Positions 23,442-45,900 of a DNA stretch of 64,000 nt are shown piece after piece. Source of the stretch: Ascaris suum (Eukaryota; Nematoda; Chromadorea; Rhabditida; Ascarididae). The translations under genes and the position numbers were made by a program. The stretch spans positions 1,071,214-1,135,213 of the forward strand of contig CM024170.1 in NCBI GenBank assembly GCA_013433145.1. The letters are read 5' to 3'. Within the stretch, counting starts at the first letter, position 1; the number at the start of each line of letters is the position of its first letter. Below the pieces are notes generated by a model. That model saw only the letters and a list, made by a program, of their open reading frames with translations. It was not told the origin of the DNA and ran no database searches.

Positions 23442-26400
23442 GCATATATTCTCAGATTTCTTAAGTGGATCTCAGATGTGGTCGTTGAATCGTTTTACAA
23501 TATTACATAAATTGCGAACTTTATAAATAGGACGCTTCTGATACGTTAATATGAACCACCTCGTTGACATTTCATTGGATGCAAAATTGCGTAGCAAAAT
23601 CCTTCTCAACTGAAAAATTAATATTATCTTCAGCGGCAATTCTTTCCATTTTTTTTTTCACAGCGGTAATTGGTAGCGTCCATTTGCATCGATCACCTGC
23701 ATTTCGCTGATTTTCATCCCCCACTTACCCAGTGAAACGATCAGACTTTTGTTCACTTCAAATAGACAACAGCTTACATCGTAATATCGTCTTAAAATGA
23801 AAGTAACAGATGAATAGTCGATTATAGACGACTTTATTTCAATGATATAATCTATAAAATCGAAGTTTATTTACCGCATAAAACGTTTGAAGTGCACTTC
23901 AACGCAACGCATTTAATGCAAAATGAGCGAACTTCACCAATAATAGCAACTTAATGATGATATGATGTGACTGAGTCAGGAGGGAGAGGTAACACATCTG
24001 CTTCCCACTCAGATCATCGCCTCCATTACCTCCTAGTGAACACATCCTCCACATCCTTACCGGCACACTTCCAAAAAAGGCCTCGTGCTCAGGAAAATAT
24101 GGCACTACTTCTAGCGTCTAGACGAAAAAAACAACTAAGTCGGATATATTCACTACGTTTCGCGCTGCATTATTCTCGCAGTTTGTTTTACACGAATATA
24201 TAGACAATCAATTCGAACTCATCGCAGCTCCAGCTCTATCCTCATCAATAAATAAAAAATCTCTCATAAGCATATTGCACTATCCGCTATTTGCAATAAA
24301 CAGCCCACCACCTCATTCGTTAACAAATATTTCACTCTCGCATCACAACATAAAACAACATCTACTCTTACAAGCCTCAAAGACACAAGTTGGCGAACGG
24401 CGATGAAAAATTCTTCAACAAAACACAACAATATAACACCAACATTGATATCATTATAGAATATTGTTTGCCCTTAATTCAAAGCTGCATATATCATTCT
24501 CACAAACTGCTTACATCAATCGCCTAATAAATACAAGACTATGGGTGTTGATAAAGGTAGAAATGAAATGAAAACATGAAATACTTGATAGATTTCCCTA
24601 TTCAATTTTGGATATCCATATTATAAATCACTTATCTTGCATTACTCTCAATTTCACAAGAAGTAAAATATTATATAAATTAAACAGTCACCAAGAGCAA
24701 CGAATACGAATAAACAAGCAACCGACAGATAGAGACAGAGTGATCCGGTAGCATGATGCACTGTATAGGATAGCAGCACATTAGCACATTGCACCATAAA
24801 AAGCAATAAATGAAACAAGCAGAGGCTGTCCTCATTGAATCCTTTATATTTAGACGATATGCAAATGAAGAAAAGACAGGTATTTTCAGGTTGTGTGGAG
24901 TGATGCAAATTATGAATAAACACATTGAGTATCTTTACTTCCGAACTGAAATGAAAGACGATGAAGGTGATGCTCGCCAATGATATAACGCTACAAAATA
25001 CTGCGTATACCAGATTTATCTAAGCGCGTCGCAATTTACTTTCCGCACTGCCTTAGATAAGTTCAGCAAACACCAGCGTGCAACCGCTAATCAAACTTAC
25101 TACCAGCTTGACAAAGACCTCTCAGTTGTAGCTGATCAATGATCAAATACCATGCGCAAAACGATTATCCAGCAGTTATTGCCAATCAATGATATCCCAA
25201 TATGCATTATTCCTTTCAGTTAACACCACAACTTGAAATATTTCCCTCTTACGATACAACCTCACCCAGTTAAAAATGAAAGTTGAATAATAAACCTAGT
25301 CGAAACAAAACTGACATTCAAGAAATTGTATACCTTTTTAAATTTCGCAATTTTTTCCTCGACTGTCATAAAAAGAAGGGGAAAATAGTTTCAAATATAA
25401 TCGATGCTAAGTTGTTTTTAAAGATTGCAGACGGCACTTCACAATCGTCAAGATATTCTTTCTATTCCACTTAATAATACAATACAAAAGGCCAAAAAAA
25501 AGCTCTTAGTTTGACGAGCAATTTCCGGTTAGCTCGCATTACACACGCTCTAAGAAATGCTCCATAGTACGAAGCATAGATCATTCGCAATATACTTTTC
25601 TGCAACCTTTGAGGAGCATTTGCTTACAACGGTACATAACCACTTAAATGATAAGGGTTTCTCTTTAATGATACAACATGAAAACGGAATTGACTGATCT
25701 TTATTTTCAAGGAATTGACAGATCACAAGCTGCTAACTTCTCTTTTTTTGTATAGCTCGCTCTCTTCCGAACAAAAGTGAAAATTCCTCTAAGGAAAAAG
25801 AGAACAGTAAAAAACCATCCAAAACTTAACTAGATTTAGAAAATTCAAAAATTCAATATTCAGTTGAAGTTAAATGGAGTGACATGAAACATTCAAAAGA
25901 AATTCAAAAACGAAGGCCAATCCAATAATTTCTGGGTCAATCAAAGTTGACTTCTTACCTTATTCACACTGCACTCTCGCCTCCTCCCCATCCCTCCCCC
26001 TCTCTCCAAATAAAAAAAAGATGCATTGATCGATGAGTCATCCAGATCTTTCACGCATCTGCTTTCATCCATTGATCGTTGTAATCAGAAACATGGCTTC
26101 CTGTCGGTGCGGTTCAGCCCAAATCAAGAGACGATTTCATCTGGGGATTGCACAAGCGGAGCGCGCTGTTTCCTTCGATCGCACCTTAACAACGCATACC
26201 GAAATTCGCTCATCTGAGTCAATTTGCCTCTTTCAATAGTTCTATTGACCAAACGGATTCCAAAACAATCCCTTCAAGTTTAAATTCGTTGGAAGGGAAA
26301 TATGACCAACCCTTCTTCCAGGCAAGAAATGATGATCGTCGTTGGTTTGCACATTTTTTCATGATGTTGTGCTCACAGATTGCGTTGTCCATCGAAGGGG

Positions 26401-26783
26401 CAGCCAAATGCTAATTAAAGAACTGCTGCAGGAATAGAAGCTAGTGAATAACATGGTCTAATGTTCTAACCAATTGATGACATCCCACATATCGAGAGTT
26501 TAGTCAATCCAACATATCCCCCCCCCCTCCACCTCCTATCTGCTGAGGACCGTCTGATTCCCCTATAAAAATAAAAATGAAACCAACTGTATTTCTCATG
26601 AACATCCAACCTCATAAAGCGATAGGTGAACAGCTGCATTTTCAATCACTAATAAATAAAACATAACATAAAGCAATGATTTCTCAGAGCGCGACTCTTT
26701 TAAGATGGGAATCGTAACGAATCTAATCTTTCACAACAGTAAAAACCTTCACGGTCGCATTTTTATTGCCCTCAAGAAAGACT
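23442..26783. other. Intergenic, DEF8-like to Spt4
   Basis: 3.3 kb of AT-rich sequence between the DEF8-like stop and the Spt4 5' end. Open frames near 24654-24980 and 26026-26407 lack supporting splice structure. CCCTCC-type tracts occur near 25980 and 26518. No gene seen. Confidence 0.6.
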
Positions 26784-36672
<9,889 letters not shown>

Positions 36673-36690
36673 ATGTACTTGCCACGTTTC

Positions 36691-36692
36691 CT
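36691..36692 (-). promoter_or_regulatory. Candidate spliced-leader acceptor of the DEF8-like gene
   Basis: AATTATTCAG ends at 36691, then 18 nt and the ATG at 36672. The upstream gene on the same strand ends about 380-400 nt away, so the two may be co-transcribed; this is inference. Confidence 0.5.
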
Positions 36693-37049
36693 GAATAATT
36701 GAACACATTACTCGTTCTAGACAGCAACTTCCGGGACTTCAGGAAGCTCACTGCAAAACATCTTGAAATAAATAAAATAAAGAGAGAATACTTTGAATTT
36801 TGGCCATTGAACAAGAATACGCCGCTATTCATAACTGCGTATTTTTCACGTCAATAAAGAATAAAGTAACATATTTAGTGATGTCTGCATATATTTACAC
36901 TTGCTTAATTAGAACAAATAAAAAATTAAACCTCATTTATTGAAAAGTTCATTCAAAAATAAACAAAGAAAATTGTAAAACAACAAAAATTAAGAGCATT
37001 GCTTTGATAAATACAGTTTTACGTTGCTTGATACTAACTAAAATTGCGC

Positions 37050-38401
37050 TTATACAATCATACCCTTTCTTAGGCGCATAGTAGCCGTAAGATTGAAGCA
37101 CACTCTGACCCAAAATACATCGCTCTCTAAAAAATGATAAAGAATAAGGTTGGCGACTTTCACCAGCCGAATTGTCACCACATCGTCTACTATAATGTCT
37201 CCAATTATTACAGTGCTCAGCTGAAAATAAACCGTAGCCGATTTTCTGCGTGAATTTTGATCCCACTGAAAACTAATTTCTAGCACGTTTTGCGGATTCG
37301 GTGAATCCACTTCGGCGAACTAATCTCTGACATCTTCATGCTAGAAGACCTAGTGACGAAGTTCTGCAATAATCTGCGCATGACTCCACCGAGGAAGGGG
37401 GTGGAGTGGAGCGGGAGAGAAGTCGAAAACATCACCGTCCAAGAAATCTTACTAGTGAAGTGAGGTGACAGTTCCCGGTCATTCTAATAACCGTTACTAC
37501 TTGGTCAGCCTAAGCGACTTGATCACCATTAGGTCAAGGTAACGCTTTTCGATGGCGTTTATTCAAAAAAAAGAGGCAACTTTGGTCCACCATGGAAAAC
37601 GGGCAGCTTTGGTGGTCAATCCACATTGCACAGCACGACTGACATTGTTCCCTATGCAAACACTCGGATCGCTACTAAACTTCATTGAAAGAGGTTTTAT
37701 ACTCGAAAATAAATCAACAAATTCCGGTGCCTCATCCAACATGACGGGGATGGATGCTAGCGGCGACCCTTCTGAGCCCATTATATCAAATGTTGCCACA
37801 GGATAAAACGAACCTAGATTGCTCTAGAAATCACACACTTTACACTTCAAGAGACTCTTCAGTACACAAACCTCCGCCCTCCCTCCTTCCTATAACCACG
37901 TCCACCCCTGACCCATCCCATATCAAACCGGGAATAGTTTATATCACCTGAGAGCAGATTTACCTCAGTGCATTTGGCTTCTTTCCGAGTTTCAAAACTT
38001 ACGGCAGCTCCCTTTATTGAAACTATCGTGTGATTTTCGCCGCGAGATCGCCTAATTTAAAATTTATTGATGGTGGTCGGATGTAGCAGGAAGACGTGAA
38101 CTTAGGCGTCAAAGGTGTCACGGGCAGGGAACGCGGTCATATGCGCCATATTGCAAGTGGCGCTCACTACATCTTCTTAAACGGATGACACATAACTGCA
38201 AGCAGAGCAGTTGCAGCGAGACAAACGGTTACCTCGTATTAGTTGTTGCAGCTGATTTTGTGTGATAGTAATGCTCAGTGCCGATTGTTGACCGTTGAGA
38301 GTGCACACCTGGTTTAGTGGTTTTTCAGGCCGACATGTTGATGGGAAAACCTGAAATAATGCTTGAGTATTTGGCAGTCCCCCCACCAAAAAAAATTCCA
38401 T
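37050..38401 (-). CDS. Unknown protein upstream of the DEF8-like gene, 3-4 exons
   Basis: I do not recognise the family. Minus-strand exons: 38350-38233 (or 38401-38233 from an in-frame ATG at 38401), 37813-37581, 37319-37164, then either a 37-nt intron and 37126-37070 (stop TAA) or read-through to the TAG at 37050. The phases of the first three match (1, 0). The product is about 190-220 aa: a polar segment with ITITQNQLQQLIRG; a mixed segment (FDIMGSEGSPLASIPVMLDEAPEF in part, FSSIKPLSMKF); then beta-like sequence (NVLEISFQWDQ, ATVYFQLSTVIIGDIIVDD). Alternating hydrophobic strands suggest a beta-sandwich, but this is a guess. Donors GTTGCC and GTGAAA are weak, so exon ends are uncertain. Its stop lies about 380-400 nt before the DEF8-like start on the same strand. 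Confidence 0.5.
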
Positions 38402-40458
38402 ATTATGAAGTCAATGATTGTGGCCACAGTCGTTTATGTCTACAAGCAAAGTGATTCGACTGCGGAGTTGAAGTCAAATAAAGAGGTGGAGGAGCGTATC
38501 GAAAGAAGTTGCCACGATATGCGCTTTTGCAGTTTCGTCCATTTGGTCAATCATTTACATAATTAGCCAATAAATAATGAAGCGTGTGGAATATTTTCAA
38601 ATCCGTATTCCAATTCAAAGGTTCATCTTCATCTCGAGGTTATAAATTAAAATATATAAGTTTCTCGATATGTTTAAATGATTTATCTCGAAATTGACGC
38701 GTCAGTGTAAGTGATGGTATAACAAATCAGCTTATGGCATACATTACAACCAATTAATTTCTCAGATCTAGTTTGAGTGATTCTCGAGTTAAAACTATTC
38801 GACGGACAGCCAGACATGACGCATATACACAGCATTGTCGTAATATTCTTTATTATATAAAAAAACTAAATTTGCCTGTTCTTCCACGTGAAGGGATTTT
38901 TTGTGTCGTTTAGCGTTCTGTGGTCGTTTTGTTGAATATTTTGGAAACTATTGTGGAGATTTATGTCTTCTGATCACTTCGATGTGTTAGTTTGAATGCT
39001 CATCTCAAATATTATCCTTAAACGAGATGCTATCTTTTAGTCTGGATTTGTTGCTCTCTAAGTGATCGACATGCTTTAATATGTCTGTCTGTGTCTGATG
39101 CCACCGACAACCTCATTTTAAATTTGAACGATGTACGATTTAATTTCCTCAATTGTCGCTTGTTTCCACTGAAATTTCAAGAAAAATGTGGTCACTGAAT
39201 GCAGCTCTATGAGATGGGCATGTTCACCTGTGCATAATCATTTTTCAACGCTCCTTTCTATGCAATCAGTCTGCGTTCTCTGTATGGCGAAACGAACCCT
39301 CTTCAACAGTTCGAGTGAAACGAACCTCCCAACACACGATTAGTCCTTTCGCTCGATATTTCCGCATACTGTTGTTATCAGGAACAAATATACGGCAGTA
39401 TCATTGCGGTATTGATGGTGTTGGGGTATGCCGAAATATCGGATAAAGGATTATTGACGATCACTCCAAACACAGCACCCACGTCTCATTGCTTCGTTTA
39501 TTTCTTTGTTCCAATTCCCTTTCGAAATAAAACTTTGATTTGCTCGTTTGTTTTGTTCTTTTTTGAAAAGAAAAATCGGCTTTTCCAACATTGAGGACGG
39601 ACGTAGACCTATATTGTACAATATGCTAATTTCTGAGAATTCCGCTTGAAGTGTTTCCTACGATTTGGCATCAATTCTGAGAATCTTAGATCCCAATTTC
39701 CCCACTTAAGATTTACGGTAGGACGTTTACAATCGCCTTCATTGAGTAAGCGATCTGTATGTCGCGACAAAGGCGCCATTTGGCGAGTTTACCACAATGC
39801 GTGGGAGGAAAATGTCTTAGGTGACTTTTACGTCGGTATTCGAAAATGTTTCGAAGCTTCAGTTGCAGGCTTGTTGGTTCTCCCCATAGTTTATTTCGAT
39901 TAAATATCAGCGAAATATTAGGAATGCTTCAAGCCGTTGTCGAACACATCGTTGCATAAAGGGACAGTTATGAAAGCGTGAAAAAGGAAACAGCGTTCGC
40001 AAGGTTGCATCCCTGCTGGCGCTTCTTTGCGGGTTCCAGAATACTTGGAATCGCGGCCACGCTTTAGAAGACGTCCGAAATCAGGATGAAAGTCTCTGTA
40101 GAAGCTGACTTGAACGAAGAGCCGATGTCTTAACTGGTTGCACATCATAAAGGAATCATCTCTTTTCCTCCTCGTCTTTGGTGGCCAATATCGCGACATC
40201 GGTGTTTCCCCGTACGTTCTCTCCGCTCTCATTTTTCGATGCATCCTCGAGTATTCAAATTTTTGCTTCGAATGTTTCGTTTGCTAGAGAAAATTTATAC
40301 AATTTATTGATAAGTTTAAAAGTAGCCGGGACGATAACAATTCGCGCCACGAGAAAATGAGATCGCGACACCTCATATGCAAATATAGTTACGGGTGGCA
40401 TAATCTAAGACCGGGTAAACAATGCTATAAATTCCTAATAGCCAGTATCCAAATGGCG

Positions 40459-40555
<97 letters not shown>

Positions 40556-42952
40556 GCAATAAATAAGAGAAGAAAACTGCGTTCAAAACTATTCGATTCA
40601 AACTACTACGGCGATCACTAATTCAACTAGAGACAATCTAGGACTTGTTACATATGAAGAAAGAAGAGAAAATGAAATAAGCTCTTATATGCACAATTTC
40701 AGGAAATTTATAACGGCGCTCTCGGGAATATTACTCTTTCCTTATTTCTTTAGTAATCAAAGGACGACCGTTTCCTCTAATTTCTTCCGCAAATTTTGCA
40801 TCCAATCGAATCCTTCATTTTCATTCTTTTTCAGCAGTTATAAACCCATAACTCAACTGCGTTATAATATCACAATAACGTCAGTTAAAAATTTTAGGCC
40901 ATTTCGGAATCTTCTAGCCAAAACAGACAAAACTACCAAAAACATTGGTCGTTCCTTTAAAATCATGGAAACCAGTAACTCTTCCCACTTGTCTTCCGCA
41001 ACTGCTCAACAATTCGTGTATGAATTTCTGGCACATCTTGGAAAGTCTAATAAGTGAGCATAAAAGTGGATGAAGTACAAAACGAAGAACATTTTCAACA
41101 AAAACAAAATTTCTTTTATAAGGCTTTCCATCAATATTCACGTTATGGTGGTCAGTTGTCGTTTTCGATGAAAACCATCTAATCATCAATTCCCTTATGA
41201 GATGAAAGCTTCTGCAATAATGCAAAACATAAGAATCAAAACAACTCACCAATAAGAGAGACAAATACTTAAAAATGAAAAATAACTTGATCTGAAGAAA
41301 CAAACAAATTTCAATATACAAATATCCGAGAAATACAAATCGATAATAAAAACTTTAAAGCTAATAAATCTTTTCTATAATATAACCACCGGAGATGCAC
41401 CCTGTAGAATTGTGCAATAAATGACTTATTTATAATGCGATATAATGTTCTCCTTCATTAACGCAATCAAGTGCAACGATGTGTTTTTGCATTATGCCTT
41501 TTGCAGTTTTTGCAATATGTGCAGTATGCTTTTTTTTGCAATATTTCTTTTAAATGCACAATATGTGTTTTTTTTTTTGCAACTGAATCCATCGAATTAA
41601 TCGAAAGTATTCTCATGGATGCAAATCAATCCAAATATCCAAAACAGCAATAAAAACGCCTCATCTGACACTCTTACGTAAATAACATGAAGTGGTCGAT
41701 GATTTATGTTCAATCAGGTGAGAAGCAAATGTAAACTTCAGGCGATTTTTTGGTACTTACAATTCCCCCCCCCCCCGTCCCTTCCTCTTCCCCTCCTCTC
41801 CTCTCTCCCTAAACAAAATAGAGTACCGAATTTAAAAATGAGAAAGGTGTCCGTTATTATCGATCACATATAACAAATTCCCATGAGTCTCGCTTAAGTG
41901 TTTCACAAAGTGAATACTAGCAAGCATAATCGGTTCATAATCAGCTCTTTGCAACAAATTTTGGAAAGCGCATTAAAAAATGACGTCATAGCCAGTAATC
42001 GATCATTTTATAGTAAGGCTAAATCTGTCTTATAGTAACGACCAATCATCGAACATATTTGGTGAAAAATTTCTTTCACTTCTTTCCTTCCTCTCTCTCG
42101 CAGAATAAAATTTGAGCCGCAAATTCTCCACGAAAAGTTAAAACGATGAAATCTTTACCGATGATGAACCATAATAAAACTTCCACTGCGATTGCAAATA
42201 CTAGTAAAAATAAAGGTAACTTGCCAAAAACTCACTAATACATTTAAAAAAATACGAATTGGGCTACTTGCCAAATAAGCAATCAAGCTCAAAAATCTAT
42301 AGTGTTAGCAGCAACTAATATGTAAAAATATCTGGGAACGGAACATAAATTTTCCATAATTTTCTTCCAATGACAAATGTTGTTTTCATTTTCCACAATA
42401 CCATTTTAAAAAATGCAAGGAATGACCAAGGATTGACCATCAATGACAAGAAGTGACCACTTGGAAACCTTCGAGTAATCTAGAGAACTTTAAATCCCAT
42501 TACGATGAAGTTTAAGCAAACAGATGGAGAGTTGACTCACATTATACTTCCTTTAGAAAATTCCCCACCATGCATATTTTATTTTCAATTTTCAGTTACA
42601 ACAGTTGGGATTTTCACGATAAATTGTCGACGATCTCTGTCCTAATTTTCGCGAAAACTCCCTCGAATCAGAGAACTCCACTGGTGCAGTCATTTCGAGA
42701 GTGCATGTTAAAGTAAATCATACACTATAAAATAATCAACGAAAATCGAAAACGGCAAGAGAACATCAGTAATCGTAAATTACAAATAAATCAGAGGCAG
42801 CAAGAGATATGAGGCAGTTAGGACGAGTAGAGTTTAACACTTAGGAAGCCTTGATGCGTCGAAAGAGAGTGACACTTGAAGTGCACGCCTTTGCCTCATT
42901 AAAATAACCTTTGTTCATTGCTGCGAAAAATGAGGCACCATGTGAAGCGTAC
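38402..42952. other. 4.5-kb stretch without a supported gene
   Basis: Between the CLOCK-like stop and the unknown gene at 38401. It holds a 92-bp (AT)n array, a poly-C tract near 41765, and a slightly GC-richer patch at about 39640-40250 with overlapping open frames on both strands (plus 39646-39903, minus 40244-39918) for which I find no joined model. A 122-codon plus-strand frame at 40689-41057 is AT-rich and probably not coding. Confidence 0.5.
40461..40552. repeat. (AT)n microsatellite, about 92 bp
   Basis: Pure TA alternation. The Ile-Tyr frames predicted across it are artefacts. Confidence 0.98.
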
Positions 42953-45900
42953 TTAGATGGATTTGTTGCCTCGAAGTGAAGAGAGGAACTGTTTGAGATG
43001 AAGCTCTTGAAGCTCGAGCTCTTTTTGCAGCACCTGCTGTCGAAGAAGGTCACTTTTCCTTTGCAATTCCTCCCAAACATGTCGATACATAGGTGAAAAT
43101 GCTAGTGGTGAATCCGTCTGCAATTCAGTTTTCAGCGTATTCGTTCCCAAAATCAGGAGTTTCATCTAGTGAAACACAGCTCTTAACCTTCACCCTCCCA
43201 TAAGTTCTTTTTGGAATCGAAACTAGGTGATCGGAAATGCACACAGATAGCAATTAAATGCACGTATAAATGCAGCAATCACTCCCTTCATGTCTTTTCT
43301 TTCATGTTTTTAGCACCACCGTCTCCGGCATATTCCATCCCTACCAATATTATGTTCTATGTTGATCATTAAAAATCGATCAGATTTTTATTGTATCGAC
43401 TTTGTTGGTCTCCATTATGAATAGCCCACCCCCCCCCCCCCCTGCTTCTATCAGCTCTTTTCAAGCCTAAACAAATTTCGTAAACACCATATAGTCGAAA
43501 ATAATAAATTCAACTCCCTAAATATTTGAAAGCATTGAGAGAAAGGCGATGGTTTAGAGAAGTATTTTATATATTTCTTTAAAATATACTAATATCTAAT
43601 GTACAGATCTAGTATGTAACATGCACTTGAAACAGGATAATATGTATAGAAGTATGTAGCAAGTAATATGCAATAAAGGATAGTATATAATATTAGTATG
43701 TAAAACTAAAAGTATTTAATAAAAAAATACTAATATAAAAGTACCTAAAACATCCAGTAGGAGAGTTCAATAGTAAATTGTCTATTTATAAAGTTAATTA
43801 GAAAATGGAAGGCAACGAACAGCAGCCGACGGTGTGGCATCAGTAACGGCGATCGGATTTGTTATGGCAGGAGGATTAAGTGCGGCAGTAGAAGAAGGCA
43901 GAGCAGCTCTACTACAACTTGTATCTGAAAGTGGGAAGTGTTCGATATAGACGAGTGGATGGACACGTTTCTTTGGCGACGATTCAGCACCAATCGGTGA
44001 AACAAGCGGAGATGCTTGTGAACTCGTTGATGCATAGTCAACTACCGTCGTCGACGTCTTGCTCTCCGTTATTCCTTCCAGTGAATCTAAATTCTCATGT
44101 TGATATCAATCACGATCAACTACAATCAAGTATTGCAAGTCTTGTGTCAAACTGAAATCGCTCATGGAGCAATATGTCGCAACAATATTTTTATGCCATA
44201 TTTTAGGCTTCATTTTGGGCAGCTTCTTATTGAAGCGCTGACGAACTTCAAAATAAATTTTACTCTTGTCCTCAAAGAAGCGTATACTCGCCTTATTGAC
44301 TGCACCATCAACTTCCTCGTACGGTATCGAAATGTCTTTAAGTGACTTTAGTTAATTTCACTTCCTAGAGTTATTTTTAGTGGAATTCATCTCATCTAAG
44401 ACCTTCGATATCTCAAATAAAAGGGCGAAACGAAATTGTTTATTAAGCAGTGAAGCCGCAAAGAGCAAAACTTCATAGTGTGACGAATTGTGTTGTTGCA
44501 AAAAAAATTTAAATCATATTGATTTTCAAATTAATTTGGGCAAATTAGCAATAAACTTTTTTTCTGTTTGGTCTCCGAATCAATGAATCCTGATTGCCAA
44601 GAAAATAAAAATACATCCATAATTGCGCATCAATGTTCATCTCGACTAATCAACCGCGTAAATCTACAGAAAATCAACATTTCGGAACTGTCGGTTATAA
44701 AGTATGAATCCGATTGCGGTAAAATATAATCCGATCGCAGAGTGATCGCAAAACGCATTCAAATTTTCGACGCACACAAATATATTTGAAACTCTTCAAG
44801 GAATTGACTAGCTCAATGAAGTTGGTGTAGCGGTTAATACGCATAAATTTTGCAGCTGCAAATTTTCTGACCGCCAAATGAACACATAGAGAGAGGCAGA
44901 AGATTTAATGCATAAGCATATGCGCAATTTTAAAATAGTGCACTTTTTGCGATGGTTTACGAAATGCGCGTAATAGACTGCCCGATGTTCACTTAATATA
45001 AATAAATAAATTACTTAGTCAAAATATATACGTATATGTTTGTTTATTTATATTTATACTTACATTTACATTCACATTTATATTTATATTTGCCTATTTA
45101 TTTAAAATATAGAGCAAATATGGGATGGTCTAAAAGCACATCAACCTTAGTGTAAAAGGTGGTGCTTGGCCTCCCCGAAAACTACGGGAGGATCAACAAT
45201 TAAATGAGCAATCGTGATCAATAAAGACTCGTAATATTTAATAAGTAAACAGAAAATCTTGTTTGAAATAGCCCACCAGATGTGTGCTTCCGTTTGACTC
45301 GTTGCGTATTCACAACCTCAAACGCGACGCTAGCATTAGACTCGGCTTTCATCGTGCCATTTATTAATGCAACTTCTGCGCCTCGTGAAGCCTCTATAAT
45401 GATTTAAAAAAAGATATAAAACTATTCGTGGATCATTAACTAATGATTGAGAGGCAAACTAGAGATCGCGCTTCAATTTTATAATATTTCGCAGCCAATA
45501 TGGAATCGAATCTTTGGCCGCTTTTGTTCAAATAGCAATCTTTATACCTTTCTCATTAGTGAACGGAATATAAGCATCGCCGACTCATCGAAAATTGGCG
45601 AATTTTGATTCTGATCCATTTCATATTCTTATTCAATCTCCTGAGCTTTACTTCTTCATATTACGAGTTCAGACATCGAGTAAACGGATGGAGCATTTTT
45701 GTGATAACATATAAAAGAGGAAGAAGAAACCTGAAACGGTAAAAAATTACAAACCAGCAGGTGAAGTGAGAGGAGTTCGTCGTTCGCTACCCATATCGGT
45801 TGATGAGCAATCACCAGTTTGTGGACATGAAGGCGCGCTGCCAACTATCGCACAACTACTGATGCCAACCGGAAGTGGAGCCGTTGAAACACATAATGCT

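Noticed and set aside
24654..24980. 108-codon hydrophobic minus-strand ORF
   Set aside because: Phe/Leu/Cys-rich low-complexity frame in AT-rich intergenic DNA; no splice or start support.
26219..26407. Last exon of the DEF8-like gene at 26.3 kb
   Set aside because: An exon at 26833-26784 gives the correct phase, a Cys right after the CP of the preceding exon (CPGC) and a stop after a short intron; the 26.3-kb frame fits less well.
39918..40244. 108-codon basic minus-strand ORF overlapping other open frames
   Set aside because: Another frame of the same strand looks equally coding for 30 codons, and no phase-consistent model emerged.
40689..41057. 122-codon plus-strand ORF
   Set aside because: AT-driven composition (many Phe, Ser, Asn, Lys), no recognisable motif, no splice partners; long by chance.
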